64,000 nt of DNA from NCBI RefSeq assembly GCF_022760755.1, contig NZ_JAIVFP010000001.1, positions 2,770,001-2,834,000 of the forward strand, written 5' to 3'. Position numbers and translations under genes: made by a program. The stretch comes from Candidatus Rhodoblastus alkanivorans. Lineage in GTDB: Bacteria; Pseudomonadota; Alphaproteobacteria; Rhizobiales; Beijerinckiaceae. The notes beneath the pieces are model-generated. The model saw only the letters and a program-made list of their open reading frames with translations, made no database searches and was not told where the DNA came from. Positions within the stretch are counted from its first letter, which is position 1. Every line of letters starts with the position of its first letter. This document shows, piece after piece, positions 9,034-17,392 of the stretch.

Positions 9034-9486
9034 CTAGCGCGAGTCCGCTTCGATCCGCGCCAGTTTGAAAACGCGGGCGCTCATCGGGCGGCCGCTTTTG
9101 GCGTCGATCAGGATCGGATCGGCCTCGGCGCCGGTTTCGCGGTTGACCAGGGTGAAGGCGCGGCCCTCGGGGGCGAAGTGGCGGTTGCCCCAGGCCATCA
9201 GCGCGATGACCACGGGCTGGAAATCGCGGCCGCAGGCGGTGAGCACATATTCGTCGCGCGGGGGGCGGTCGCTGTAGCGCCGCCGCTCCAAGAGGCCGGC
9301 CTCGACCAGAGCGCGCAGGCGGCGCGTCAGCATGTTGGGGGCGATGCCCAGGCTGCGCTGGAAATCGTCGAAACGTTTGACGCCGTTCAGGGCGTCGCGC
9401 AGGATCAGAATGCTCCACCATTCGCCGACCCGCTCGAGACCGCGGGCGACGGGACATTGCATTTCGCCAAAACTCTTTCGCTTCAT
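9034..9486 (-). CDS. HxlR-family winged-helix regulator
   Basis: 150 residues. The HxlR domain is plain: CPVARGLERVGEWWSILILRDALNGVKRFDDFQRSLGIAPNMLTRRLRALVEAGLLERRRYSDRPP, with one cysteine near the start (Cys11) where redox- or aldehyde-sensing members often have it. The C-terminal tail (residues ~110-150) is an extension seen in many proteobacterial homologues. It diverges from the MaoC-like gene across 94 bp, so it probably controls that gene, itself, or both. Confidence 0.88.
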   Translation of the reverse strand: MKRKSFGEMQCPVARGLERVGEWWSILILRDALNGVKRFDDFQRSLGIAPNMLTRRLRALVEAGLLERRRYSDRPPRDEYVLTACGRDFQPVVIALMAWGNRHFAPEGRAFTLVNRETGAEADPILIDAKSGRPMSARVFKLARIEADSR

Positions 9487-9580
9487 TTGAAAGGGGTCCG
9501 CACTTGCCGGCGCCTCGTCGTGCGGGGTAGCTTATCGTATTACTATCATCATGCAAGCTATCTCGCCAACGAGGCCGGAC

Positions 9581-10054
9581 ATGACCGACACACTCGCCCA
9601 TCCGCCGCCCGCTTATCTCGAAGACCTGCGCGTCGGCCAGCATTTCGTCAGCGGATCGCATGAGGTGACCGCCGAGGCGATCAAAACCTTCGCCCGGCAA
9701 TTCGATCCGCAGCCTTTCCACCTCGACGACGCCGCAGCCGAAGGGACTTTTTTCGGCGGCCTTGCCGCCAGCGGCTGGCATGTCGCCGCGATCACCATGA
9801 AACTGCTGGTCGGCGACGGCGCCTTCATCGCCAACGGGCTCATCGGCGCCGGCGGCGAGATCGCCTGGCCCCGCCCTACCCGGCCCGGCGACATTCTCAC
9901 CGTGGACAGCGAAGTCCTGGAGATCGCGCCGTCGCGCTCGCGGCCCGATCGCGGCATGGTCGTCGTGCGCAGCGAAACCCGCAACCAGCGCGGCGAAGTC
10001 GCGCAGGTGCTGACAGCGAAGCTGGTCGTAACGCGGCGCGGCGGCGAGGCGTGA
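9581..10054 (+). CDS. MaoC-like (R)-hydratase/dehydratase
   Basis: 157 residues from the ATG at 9581 (MTDTLAHPPPAYLEDLRVGQ). It is a single hot-dog fold of the MaoC type: an N-terminal EDLRVGQHFVSGSHEVT, the hydratase motif region FDPQPFHLDDAAAEGTFFGGLAASGWH (family consensus D-x-x-PxHxD with G-GxH), and a C-terminal strand set. The Asp and His of the catalytic dyad are present (FDPQPFHLD). Members hydrate enoyl-CoA or related acyl-CoA thioesters; the substrate is unknown. The divergent HxlR gene is a likely regulator. Confidence 0.85.
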   Translation: MTDTLAHPPPAYLEDLRVGQHFVSGSHEVTAEAIKTFARQFDPQPFHLDDAAAEGTFFGGLAASGWHVAAITMKLLVGDGAFIANGLIGAGGEIAWPRPTRPGDILTVDSEVLEIAPSRSRPDRGMVVVRSETRNQRGEVAQVLTAKLVVTRRGGEA

Positions 10055-10313
10055 CGGATCCCATGCGCGTTCTCGTTGTCGGCCCCGACGCAGTCGACGA
10101 GCGTTCGCTCGCTGCGCGCGGCTTACACCCAATTCACGGCTTGCGAGGCGCCACGCCTACGCGAAACGGCGGCGACGGCATGAGCGGCGCCGCCGCTGAC
10201 CCGTTATCGCGACGCTCCAGCCAATTTATTGAATTTATTTCTTTTTCGTGGAACAGCCACAAGCGGGCGGCGTTGCAGGCAAATGTTTCGCGCGGAAAGA
10301 AACGAGACGCGCC

Positions 10314-11468
10314 ATGCTTCGCAATGCTCCTGGAAATTTCCCCCTCTGTTGCGGGCTCGACCGCCGCAGGTTTATGGCCAGCAGCGCACTCGCGGCGCTT
10401 TTGTCGGTCCTTGGCGACGGAGCCAGACCGGCGCGCGCCGAGGCGCTCGCCGGCGCACCGCCCGAAGTGGACAGGCTCGACATCCGCATTCTCGTCGATT
10501 CCTATCAATTCGCCGTGGCGCCGGGCCATAAGAGGAAAGGCGCAGTCGAAATCGACCAGTTCGGCTGGGGCATTCAGCCGGACAAGGCGCCGGGGCGGAC
10601 TTTGGTCAGCGAATTCGGGCTGGCCATGCTGGCGCAATCAACGCGCGGGTCGGAAAAGCGCCTCATGCTGCAGGATTTCGCCTTCACCCCGGAGGCGCTG
10701 ATCAACAATATGGCCATGCTCGGCGTCGATCCGTCCGAGCTTGACGCCATGGCGCTCAGCCACGGCCATTACGACCATTTCGGCGGCATGGCCGGCTTCC
10801 TGCAGAAACACGGCGCCACGTTGAAGCCCGGCCTGCCGCTTTACGTCGGCGGCGAGGAAGCGTTCTGTTCGCGCACATGGACCGGGCCGCCGGTCAAAGG
10901 CGATTTCGGCGCGATCGACCGCAACGCGCTGGCGATGGCGAAGGTCAAGACGACCTTTACCGAAGGTCCGGCGCTGATCGCGGACCATGGCTTCACCACC
11001 GGGCCGATCGGAGAGAAAAGCTTCGAAAAAATCCTGTCGCCCAGCGTGATGAAGATCGGAATCGCCAATGGCTTCGGCTGTTACGCCGACAAATTGCCCG
11101 AAGACGAAAGGGCGATGACTTCGACGCCCGACAAGTTCCGGCATGAAATCGCCACCGCCTATAACGTCAAGGGCCGCGGCCTGGTAGTGCTGACCTCATG
11201 CAGCCATCGCGGCGTGGTCAACGCCGTCAAACAGGCGCAGGCGGTTTCCGGGATCATGAAAGTTCACGCCGTCATCGGCGGCTATCATCTCGCGCCCTAT
11301 AAGGAGGATTACGTCCGCCAGACCATCGCCGCCCTGAAGGAGCTCGACGTCGATTACATCGTCCCGCTGCATTGCACCGGCGAGCCGTTCTACGACTTGG
11401 CGCGGGCGGAAATGCCGGACAAGGTTTTGCGCGCCTTTACCGGGACGCGACTGACGTTCGGCGCCTGA
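10314..11468 (+). CDS. Tat-exported MBL-fold metallo-hydrolase
   Basis: About 384 residues from ATG 10314. A twin-arginine signal (LDRRRFMASSALAALLSV) precedes a metallo-beta-lactamase fold with SHGHYDHFGGMAGFL (HxHxDH zinc motif), TSCSHRGVVNAVKQA, a GGYH ligand motif and VPLHCTGEPFYDLA at the end. The TSCSHxGxxN and LHCTGE blocks are those of the branch related to the archaeal dihydropterin-phosphate synthase and similar periplasmic hydrolases. Zinc ligands look complete. The frame is open to 10248, but the Tat signal sits correctly from 10314. Substrate unknown. Confidence 0.83.
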   Translation: MLRNAPGNFPLCCGLDRRRFMASSALAALLSVLGDGARPARAEALAGAPPEVDRLDIRILVDSYQFAVAPGHKRKGAVEIDQFGWGIQPDKAPGRTLVSEFGLAMLAQSTRGSEKRLMLQDFAFTPEALINNMAMLGVDPSELDAMALSHGHYDHFGGMAGFLQKHGATLKPGLPLYVGGEEAFCSRTWTGPPVKGDFGAIDRNALAMAKVKTTFTEGPALIADHGFTTGPIGEKSFEKILSPSVMKIGIANGFGCYADKLPEDERAMTSTPDKFRHEIATAYNVKGRGLVVLTSCSHRGVVNAVKQAQAVSGIMKVHAVIGGYHLAPYKEDYVRQTIAALKELDVDYIVPLHCTGEPFYDLARAEMPDKVLRAFTGTRLTFGA

Positions 11469-11615
11469 CAGGCGCCGCCGCCTTCGCGAGCGCGGCCGAT
11501 CACGCAGGTTTGCATTTCCGAAATGGCCCATTGGCGCAACCCTGCTGTCCGCGCGTGCGTTCAGGCGCCATAATCCGCGCGGACCGGGAATCGCCGCGAT
11601 GAGAAAGGGCGCAGA

Positions 11616-12074
11616 ATGATCGTCTTCACGCTCAACGGAAAACCCCAGGAAATCGACGCCGATCCGCAAAAGCCGCTGCTTTGGGTCTTGCGCGACGACA
11701 TCGGCCTCGTCGGGACCAAATTCGGCTGCGGCGAGGCTTTGTGCGGCGCCTGCACCGTCCACGTCGACGGCGAGCCGACGCGCTCCTGCCAGACCCGGAT
11801 CGGCGACATCGCCGGGAAAAACGTGGTCACCATCGAGGGGGTCAAGGGCGATGTCGCTCAGGCCGTCCAGAAAAGCTGGATCAAGCTCGACGTGCCGCAA
11901 TGCGGCTATTGCCAGTCCGGCCAGGTCATGGCCGCGATCGGCCTGCTTTCGACCAACAAGAAACCGAGCGATTCCGAGATCGACGACGCAATGAGCGGCA
12001 ATCTGTGCCGCTGCTGCACTTATGCGCGCATACGCGCCGCCGTCCATGAAGCGTCGCGCCTGTTGGGAGCCTGA
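11616..12074 (+). CDS. 2Fe-2S subunit of molybdenum hydroxylase (IorA-like)
   Basis: 152 residues, the small iron-sulfur subunit of the xanthine oxidase family. The plant-ferredoxin-like cluster ligands are in FGCGEALCGACTVHVDG...RSC and the second cluster ligands in CGYCQSGQV...GNLCRCCTYARI. The residue normally written as Gly after CRC is Cys here (CRCC). It carries electrons from the molybdenum subunit encoded 3 bp downstream to an outside acceptor, probably a cytochrome. The pair resembles isoquinoline 1-oxidoreductase and aldehyde dehydrogenases that lack the FAD subunit. The two genes form an operon. Confidence 0.9.
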   Translation: MIVFTLNGKPQEIDADPQKPLLWVLRDDIGLVGTKFGCGEALCGACTVHVDGEPTRSCQTRIGDIAGKNVVTIEGVKGDVAQAVQKSWIKLDVPQCGYCQSGQVMAAIGLLSTNKKPSDSEIDDAMSGNLCRCCTYARIRAAVHEASRLLGA

Positions 12075-12077
12075 TCC

Positions 12078-14270
12078 ATGTTCAATCTCTCCGCCAACCG
12101 CTTCATCGCCACGGCGCCGGTTTCGCGCCGTCATTTCATTCTCGGGGCGAGCGCCGCCGGGGCTAGCCTCGTCATCGGCTATTCGGTTTCCGCCGAAGCC
12201 GCCGCGCCCGCGGGCGGCGAGCCCAATCCTTTCGCCGGCTATGTGCGGATCGACCCGGACAACAAGGTCACGATCTATTCGTCGCAGATGGACATGGGCC
12301 AGGGCATCTATCAGGGCATTGCGACACTCGCTCAGGAGGAGCTCGACGCCGACTGGTCGAAGATTCAGGTCACCGGCGCCTCCGGCGATCCGGCGCTCTA
12401 CGGCAATCTCGCCATGGGCGGCAAGTTCCAGCTCACCGGCGGCTCTTCCGGAACCCCCTCCTCGTGGCGGCGCTATCGCGTCGCCGGCGCGACCGCCAAG
12501 GCCATGCTGATCGCGGCCGCCGCGCGCAAATGGAGCGTTTCGCCCGATGACGTCGCCGGCGCCAACGGCGTGCTGACCGCGAAATCCGGCCAGAAGGCGA
12601 CCTATGGCGAAATGGCGGCGCTCGCCGCGCGGGAGCCGGTTCCCGCGCAGGTCGCGCTGAAAGGCCCCAACGACTGGAAATATATCGGCTCCGAAACGCT
12701 GCCGCGGCTCGATACGCCGGAAAAGACCACCGGCCGCCAGATGTTCACCTTCGACGTGAAGCTGCCCGGCATGCTGACGGCGGCGATGATCCACCCGCCC
12801 CTGTTCGGCGCGACGCTGAAAAGTTTCGACGCGTCCAAGGCCAAGGCGATGAAGGGCGTGGCCGATGTGGTGGCGACGCCGCGCGGCGTCGCGGTGCTTG
12901 CCAATGGCGTGTGGGAAGCGGCGCAGGCCCGCGACGCGGTGAGCGTGGAATGGGACGAAAGCGGCGCCGAGAAGCGGGGAACCTCCGAAATTTTCGCCGC
13001 CTACCGCACAATGGCCGACAAGGGCGGCGACGTCGTCGCGGCTGAGCGCGGCGACGCGGCCGGGGCGCTGGGCAAGGCCGCCAAGGTCATCGAGGCGCGC
13101 TATGAATTTCCCTATCTTGCCCATGCCGCGCTCGAACCGCTCAACGCGGTCGCCTGGATGAATCCGGATGGCGTGCTCGAAGTCTGGGGCGGGCACCAGA
13201 TGCCCGACCTCTATCAGGCGGTCGCCGCCAAGATCGCCGGCCTGCCGCTCGACAAGGTCAAGCTCCATGTGATGAAGACCGGCGGCGGCTTCGGCCGGCG
13301 CGCCTGCCCGGACGCCGACATTATCGTCGAGGCCGTTTCGGCCGCCAAGGCGATCGGCTGGAAGGCGCCGGTGAAGGTGCAGTGGCTGCGCGAGGACGAC
13401 ATGCGCGGCGGGCGCTACCGCCCCGCCTATGTCCACAAGATCGCCGCCGGCCTCGACGCCGACGGCAAGCTGATCGCCTTGCGCGACACGATCGTCGGCC
13501 AGTCGATCATGAAGGGCACGCCCTTCGAGCCGATGATGGTCAAGAATGGCGTTGACCCCACTTCGGTCGAGGGCATGGCGAGCCAGCCCTATTCCATTCC
13601 CAATTTCAAGGTCGATCTGACCACGACCGCTGTCGGCGTCCCGGTTCTGTGGTGGCGCTCGGTCGGCTCGACCCATAACGCCTTTGTGCTCGAAACTATT
13701 GTGGATGAGCTGGCCCATGCCGCCGGCAAGGATCCGGTCGCCTTTCGCCTGGAGATGCTGGCCGACCAGCCGCGCCATGTCGGCGTGCTGAAGCTTGCCG
13801 CCGAAAAGGCCGGCTGGGACAAGCCCCCCACGGCGGGGCGGTTCCGCGGGGTCGCCCTGGCGGAATCCTTCGGGACCTATGTGGCGCAGATCGTCGAAAT
13901 CTCGCTCGACAAGTCCGGCGCGCCCAAGGTCGAGCGCGCGGTCTGCACGGTGGATTGCGGCGTCCCGATCAATCCCGACATCATCAGGGCGCAGATGGAG
14001 GGCGCCATCGGCTTCGGGCTTGGCGCGATCATGAAATCGCGCATCACGCTCGACCATGGCAAGGTGGTCCAGGGCAATTACGACGGCTATGAAGTGCTGC
14101 AGCTGAACGAAATGCCCAAGGTCGAGGTTTATATCGTCAAGTCCGACGTGGATCCGAAAGGCGTCGGCGAGCCGGGTGTGCCGCCGATTGGCCCGGCGCT
14201 GGCCAACGCCTATTTTCAGGCGACGGGAAAACGCTTGCGCGTCCTGCCGTTCGATCAAAGCCAAACCTGA
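12078..14270 (+). CDS. Molybdopterin-binding subunit of molybdenum hydroxylase (IorB-like)
   Basis: 730 residues with a Tat signal near the N-terminus (VSRRHFILGASAAGASLVIG). It has the two-part aldehyde oxidase/xanthine dehydrogenase large-subunit architecture of the IorB branch, including MDMGQGIYQG, GGSSGTPSSW, TGGGFGRRACPD, WWRSVGSTHNAFV and GVGEPGVPPIGPA near the C-terminus. The GVGEPG segment contains the Glu used as the general base in this family. The enzyme should work in the periplasm, co-exported with its 2Fe-2S partner. Substrates in the family include N-heterocycles and aldehydes; none can be chosen from sequence. No maturation factor is encoded next to it. Confidence 0.9.
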   Translation: MFNLSANRFIATAPVSRRHFILGASAAGASLVIGYSVSAEAAAPAGGEPNPFAGYVRIDPDNKVTIYSSQMDMGQGIYQGIATLAQEELDADWSKIQVTGASGDPALYGNLAMGGKFQLTGGSSGTPSSWRRYRVAGATAKAMLIAAAARKWSVSPDDVAGANGVLTAKSGQKATYGEMAALAAREPVPAQVALKGPNDWKYIGSETLPRLDTPEKTTGRQMFTFDVKLPGMLTAAMIHPPLFGATLKSFDASKAKAMKGVADVVATPRGVAVLANGVWEAAQARDAVSVEWDESGAEKRGTSEIFAAYRTMADKGGDVVAAERGDAAGALGKAAKVIEARYEFPYLAHAALEPLNAVAWMNPDGVLEVWGGHQMPDLYQAVAAKIAGLPLDKVKLHVMKTGGGFGRRACPDADIIVEAVSAAKAIGWKAPVKVQWLREDDMRGGRYRPAYVHKIAAGLDADGKLIALRDTIVGQSIMKGTPFEPMMVKNGVDPTSVEGMASQPYSIPNFKVDLTTTAVGVPVLWWRSVGSTHNAFVLETIVDELAHAAGKDPVAFRLEMLADQPRHVGVLKLAAEKAGWDKPPTAGRFRGVALAESFGTYVAQIVEISLDKSGAPKVERAVCTVDCGVPINPDIIRAQMEGAIGFGLGAIMKSRITLDHGKVVQGNYDGYEVLQLNEMPKVEVYIVKSDVDPKGVGEPGVPPIGPALANAYFQATGKRLRVLPFDQSQT

Positions 14271-14346
14271 ATCGCCGGACGCGATTTGGCGGACGAAATG
14301 AACCGCCGGAGGCTTCCCTCCGGCGCCGCGAGTCTGGAAAAAGCCC

Positions 14347-15030
14347 ATGGTCATGCGCTTCGGGATTCTCGTTTTTCCCAATGTCCAGCAACTCGACCTG
14401 ACCGCGCCCTATGAAATTTTCGCCTCCGCCAGGGGATGCGAGGCGCATCTGGTCTGGAAGGATCGCCGCCCGCTCGCCTCATCGACCGGCCTGCAATTGA
14501 CGCCGACCGCGACCTTCGACGATTGCCCGCCGCTCGACGTCTTGTGCGTCCCCGGCGGCACGGGCGTAAATCCCTTGCTGGAGGACGCAGCGACGCTCGA
14601 TTTCCTGCGCCGGCGCGCGGCGGAAGTCCGCCTTCTGACCTCGGTTTGCACCGGCTCGCTGGTCCTTGGCGCGGCGGGACTGCTTGAAGGGCGCAAGGCC
14701 ACGAGCCATTGGAATGCGCTCGATCTCCTGAAACATTTTGGCGCGATACCGACGGTGGGCCGCATCGTGCGCGACGGCGCGCTGATCACCGCCGGCGGCG
14801 TCACCAGCGGGATCGATTTCGGCCTTGCCGTGATCGCCGAGCTTCTCGGCCGCGACGAAGCGGAAACCGTCCAACTCGTGATGGAATATGCGCCCGCCCC
14901 GCCCTTCCATTCAGGCCTCCCGCAGGGCGCGCGCCCCGAAATCCTCGCCGCCGCAAAAAACAGACTGGCGGACTCGCGGCATGCGCGCGAGAGAATCGTC
15001 GAACGCCTCACCCAAGCGAAGGCGCGTTAA
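14347..15030 (+). CDS. DJ-1/PfpI-family protein (isonitrile hydratase-like)
   Basis: 227 residues of the DJ-1/PfpI glutamine-amidotransferase-like fold. The nucleophile elbow is LTSVCTGSLVLGAAGLLEG with the reactive Cys near residue 99, followed by ATSHWNALDLLKHFGA. It matches the length and motif order of cyclohexyl-isocyanide (isonitrile) hydratase and of the amidase domain of AraC-type regulators, but has no DNA-binding domain. The hydratase function is a family guess. A strong terminator follows 80 bp downstream. Confidence 0.75.
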   Translation: MVMRFGILVFPNVQQLDLTAPYEIFASARGCEAHLVWKDRRPLASSTGLQLTPTATFDDCPPLDVLCVPGGTGVNPLLEDAATLDFLRRRAAEVRLLTSVCTGSLVLGAAGLLEGRKATSHWNALDLLKHFGAIPTVGRIVRDGALITAGGVTSGIDFGLAVIAELLGRDEAETVQLVMEYAPAPPFHSGLPQGARPEILAAAKNRLADSRHARERIVERLTQAKAR

Positions 15031-15084
15031 AGGGGTGGAGCCGCCCTAAATTCGTCAAGATCGGGTCGCAGCTTGACTCCAGCT

Positions 15085-15103
15085 CAGTTCGTCTGACGAA
15101 CTG
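15085..15103. promoter_or_regulatory. Perfect 19-bp palindrome
   Basis: CAGTTCGTC-T-GACGAACTG, a perfect 9-bp inverted repeat around one base, just upstream of the terminator hairpin at 15114-15146. It could be an operator or an extra RNA hairpin; no regulator gene is next to it. Confidence 0.4.
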
Positions 15104-15113
15104 AATCCTTATG

Positions 15114-15148
15114 AAACGCCCGCCACGGATGCACTGGCGGGCGTTTTT
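15114..15148. terminator. Rho-independent terminator
   Basis: A 12-bp perfect stem (AAACGCCCGCCA with TGGCGGGCGTTT) around a 9-base loop, ending in a T-rich run on the plus strand and an A/T-rich tail on the minus strand. It separates the convergent PfpI-like gene and the secreted-protein gene and can serve both. Confidence 0.85.
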
Positions 15149-15179
15149 ATTGAAGGGGAAGCAAGTCGCGGCAAGCCGA

Positions 15180-15644
15180 TCATCGATCCAGGCGTTTCCA
15201 TTGATTGGCGATGAAGCCGCGCCGATCGACTTTTTCCGCGCTGGCGATTTGGGGCTTTCCCCCGACGCATTTCCACGAATAGATCGTATTGTGACCCGTC
15301 GCGACCATCGGCACGACGGCCGCGCCGGGATTTTGACGGCAGAAAGCCTCGGCGCCCTTGGATGCGCGGCTGACGTCCGCCTTGGCGCAAGTCAGATTCG
15401 CGCCGTGATTGCACAGCCAGACGGCGCCGCCCATGCACCGGTAAACCGTGCTCGCCTGGACGAACCCGGCGGCGTCGGCGGGAAATTTGAAAAGTTTCAG
15501 GGCCGCCGGAACCGTCTCGGCCGGAATCGGCCTGGTCCGATCGTCGTCGCCTATCGAGGCGCAATGCGCGGCGAGGGTTTCCGCGCGAACTGCCTGAGCG
15601 GCGCAGAGCGCCAGAGCGAATAATATCGTCGGCATTGGCCTCAT
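15180..15644 (-). CDS. Secreted cysteine-containing protein of unknown function
   Basis: From the ATG at 15644 (MRPMPTILFALALCAAQAVRAETLA) the protein has about 154 residues with a Sec signal peptide cut after VRA. The mature part holds several cysteines (HCASI, YRCMGG, WLCNHG, LTCAKAD, AFCRQN, WKCVGG), a pattern suggesting disulfides in the periplasm, and a conserved-looking GHNTIYSWKCVGGKP near the C-terminus. I do not recognise a named family. The frame is open upstream to 15728, but the signal peptide fixes the start near 15644 (an ATG at 15656 is also possible). Confidence 0.7.
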   Translation of the reverse strand: MRPMPTILFALALCAAQAVRAETLAAHCASIGDDDRTRPIPAETVPAALKLFKFPADAAGFVQASTVYRCMGGAVWLCNHGANLTCAKADVSRASKGAEAFCRQNPGAAVVPMVATGHNTIYSWKCVGGKPQIASAEKVDRRGFIANQWKRLDR

Positions 15645-15886
15645 CACGCGCCCCATCGTCTCCGATCGCGCAATATCGCAGCGCCCAAGCCTGAGTTTAG
15701 GCGCGCCGGCGCCATGCGGAAAGAGCATTTGTCGCCCGCATAGCCAATGCAGTGTTCGGCACTTCGATTTCAGGAATTCGCATCATGTCATTGTAGTTCG
15801 TAAACGCCTCGTGCCGAGTGATGGCGAGTTTCCCAGTTCTCAGCGGCACAGGCGCAAAAGCGGCGACGCCGGGCCGCGACCGTTGT

Positions 15887-17386
15887 TCAACCTGCTGGCG
15901 CGTTCGCCCGCAAGGCTGTTTTCAAGATCTTGCCATAGCTGTTCTTGGGCAACTCGACGACGAAGACATATTTCTTGGGACGCTTGAACGCGGCCATGCG
16001 CTGCCGACACCAGTTGTCGAGTTCCTCCTCGCTGGCCCTCTCGTCGGGCGCGAGGACGATATGCGCCACGACCTGCTCGCCCCATTCCGACTCGGGCTCG
16101 CCCACCACAGCGACTTCGAACACGGCGGGATGGGCGAGCAGCGCTTCCTCGACTTCACGGGGATAGATATTCGTTCCACCCGAGATGATGACGTCCTTGG
16201 AACGATCGGTCAGATAGATAAAGCCGTCGCCGCTGATATGGCCAAGGTCGCCGGTATGGAGCCAGCCGTCGCGGATGGTTTCCGCGGTGGCGCGGTCGTC
16301 GCGCCAATAGCCCAGCATTACCGTCGGACTTTTCACGCAGATCTCGCCCGTTCGGCCGGGCGGAAGCGCGTTTCCGTCGCCATCGACGATCGCGATCTCG
16401 ACGCAGCTTTGCGCGACGCCGACCGAAGCGCGCCGTCGATGCGATCGGCACTCATCGGCGTCGGCGATCAGGTCGCGCGAAAGAGCGGCGATCGTCATGG
16501 GCGTCTCGCCCTGGCCGTAAATCTGGACGAAGCGCGGGCCAAAGAGTTCGAGCGCCTCTTCGAGGTCGGCCAGATACATGGGGCCGCCGCCATAGATGAT
16601 GGTGCGAATCCCCGCGCCGTCGAATCCGCGCAAACGCGACGCCGCGATCAGCCGTTTGACCATCGTCGGCGCCGCGAAAAAGACTAGGTCGCCGCGAGTG
16701 ATCGCCAGATCGATGATCTCGTCGCAATCGAATCCGCGCGACGGCGGTACGAGATGCGCTCCGCCCGCGCGCAGATGCGCGAACATATAGAGGCCGGCCC
16801 CGTGAGACATCGGCGCGGCATAGAGGACGGCGTCCGCCGCGGAGGCGTTGTCGACGTCGGCCGTGTAGCACAACGCCATGTTGCGCAGGTTCCCGTGGCT
16901 GAGCATCGCCCCCTTCGGCTTGCCCGTCGTCCCCGACGTGTAAAAGAGCCAGGCCAGTTCGCCATCTTCCAGCGCAATCGGGCGGACCACGTCCGCTCCG
17001 GTCTCGGTCCTGGCGGCGATCGCCGCTTCGCGAAAATATTCGCTCGGCCCGAACACGCCGCCGCCATCGGTATAGACGAGGGTCGCGCCCGCGTGGCGCA
17101 GGATCCATTCCGCCTCGCTTGGATGAAGCTTGCAGTTCACCGGAACCGCGACCGCTCCGATCCACCAGCAGGCGTGCAGAAGCTCGATATATTCCGGGCA
17201 GTTCTTGGCGAAGATCGCCACCCTGTCGCCCTTTGCGACGCGATAGCGTTCGGAAAGCTCCGCCGCCCGCGCGCAGATCGCTTGCAGGAGACTCGCGTAA
17301 TTGTGGCGCAACTCGGCGCCGACAAGGATGGCGTCGCGCTCGGGGCGGCTCATGGCCGTCTGATATAACCAATTGGCGATATTCAT
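15887..17386 (-). CDS. Acyl-CoA ligase (class I adenylate-forming enzyme)
   Basis: 499 residues, normal for AMP-binding acyl-CoA synthetases. Core motifs are intact: the P-loop-like FYTSGTTGKPKGAMLSH (A3), QIYGQGETPMTIA (A5), the hinge TGDLGHISGDGFIYLTDRSKDVIISGGTNIYP (A7/A8) and the catalytic Lys region LPKNSYGKILKTALR (A10). It activates a carboxylic acid as acyl-AMP and transfers it to CoA; the acid is unknown. It lies 6 bp downstream of a thiolase gene on the same strand, which suggests a small acyl-CoA degradation or transfer operon. Confidence 0.88.
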   Translation of the reverse strand: MNIANWLYQTAMSRPERDAILVGAELRHNYASLLQAICARAAELSERYRVAKGDRVAIFAKNCPEYIELLHACWWIGAVAVPVNCKLHPSEAEWILRHAGATLVYTDGGGVFGPSEYFREAAIAARTETGADVVRPIALEDGELAWLFYTSGTTGKPKGAMLSHGNLRNMALCYTADVDNASAADAVLYAAPMSHGAGLYMFAHLRAGGAHLVPPSRGFDCDEIIDLAITRGDLVFFAAPTMVKRLIAASRLRGFDGAGIRTIIYGGGPMYLADLEEALELFGPRFVQIYGQGETPMTIAALSRDLIADADECRSHRRRASVGVAQSCVEIAIVDGDGNALPPGRTGEICVKSPTVMLGYWRDDRATAETIRDGWLHTGDLGHISGDGFIYLTDRSKDVIISGGTNIYPREVEEALLAHPAVFEVAVVGEPESEWGEQVVAHIVLAPDERASEEELDNWCRQRMAAFKRPKKYVFVVELPKNSYGKILKTALRANAPAG

Positions 17387-17392
17387 GGCCGC

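Noticed and set aside
11196-14381. A 1061-codon open frame on the minus strand
   Set aside because: It is the antisense shadow of the MBL-protein tail, the molybdenum hydroxylase genes and the start of the PfpI-like gene, whose protein motifs are clear; the shadow has no recognisable domain and a biased Arg/Asp/Gly composition.
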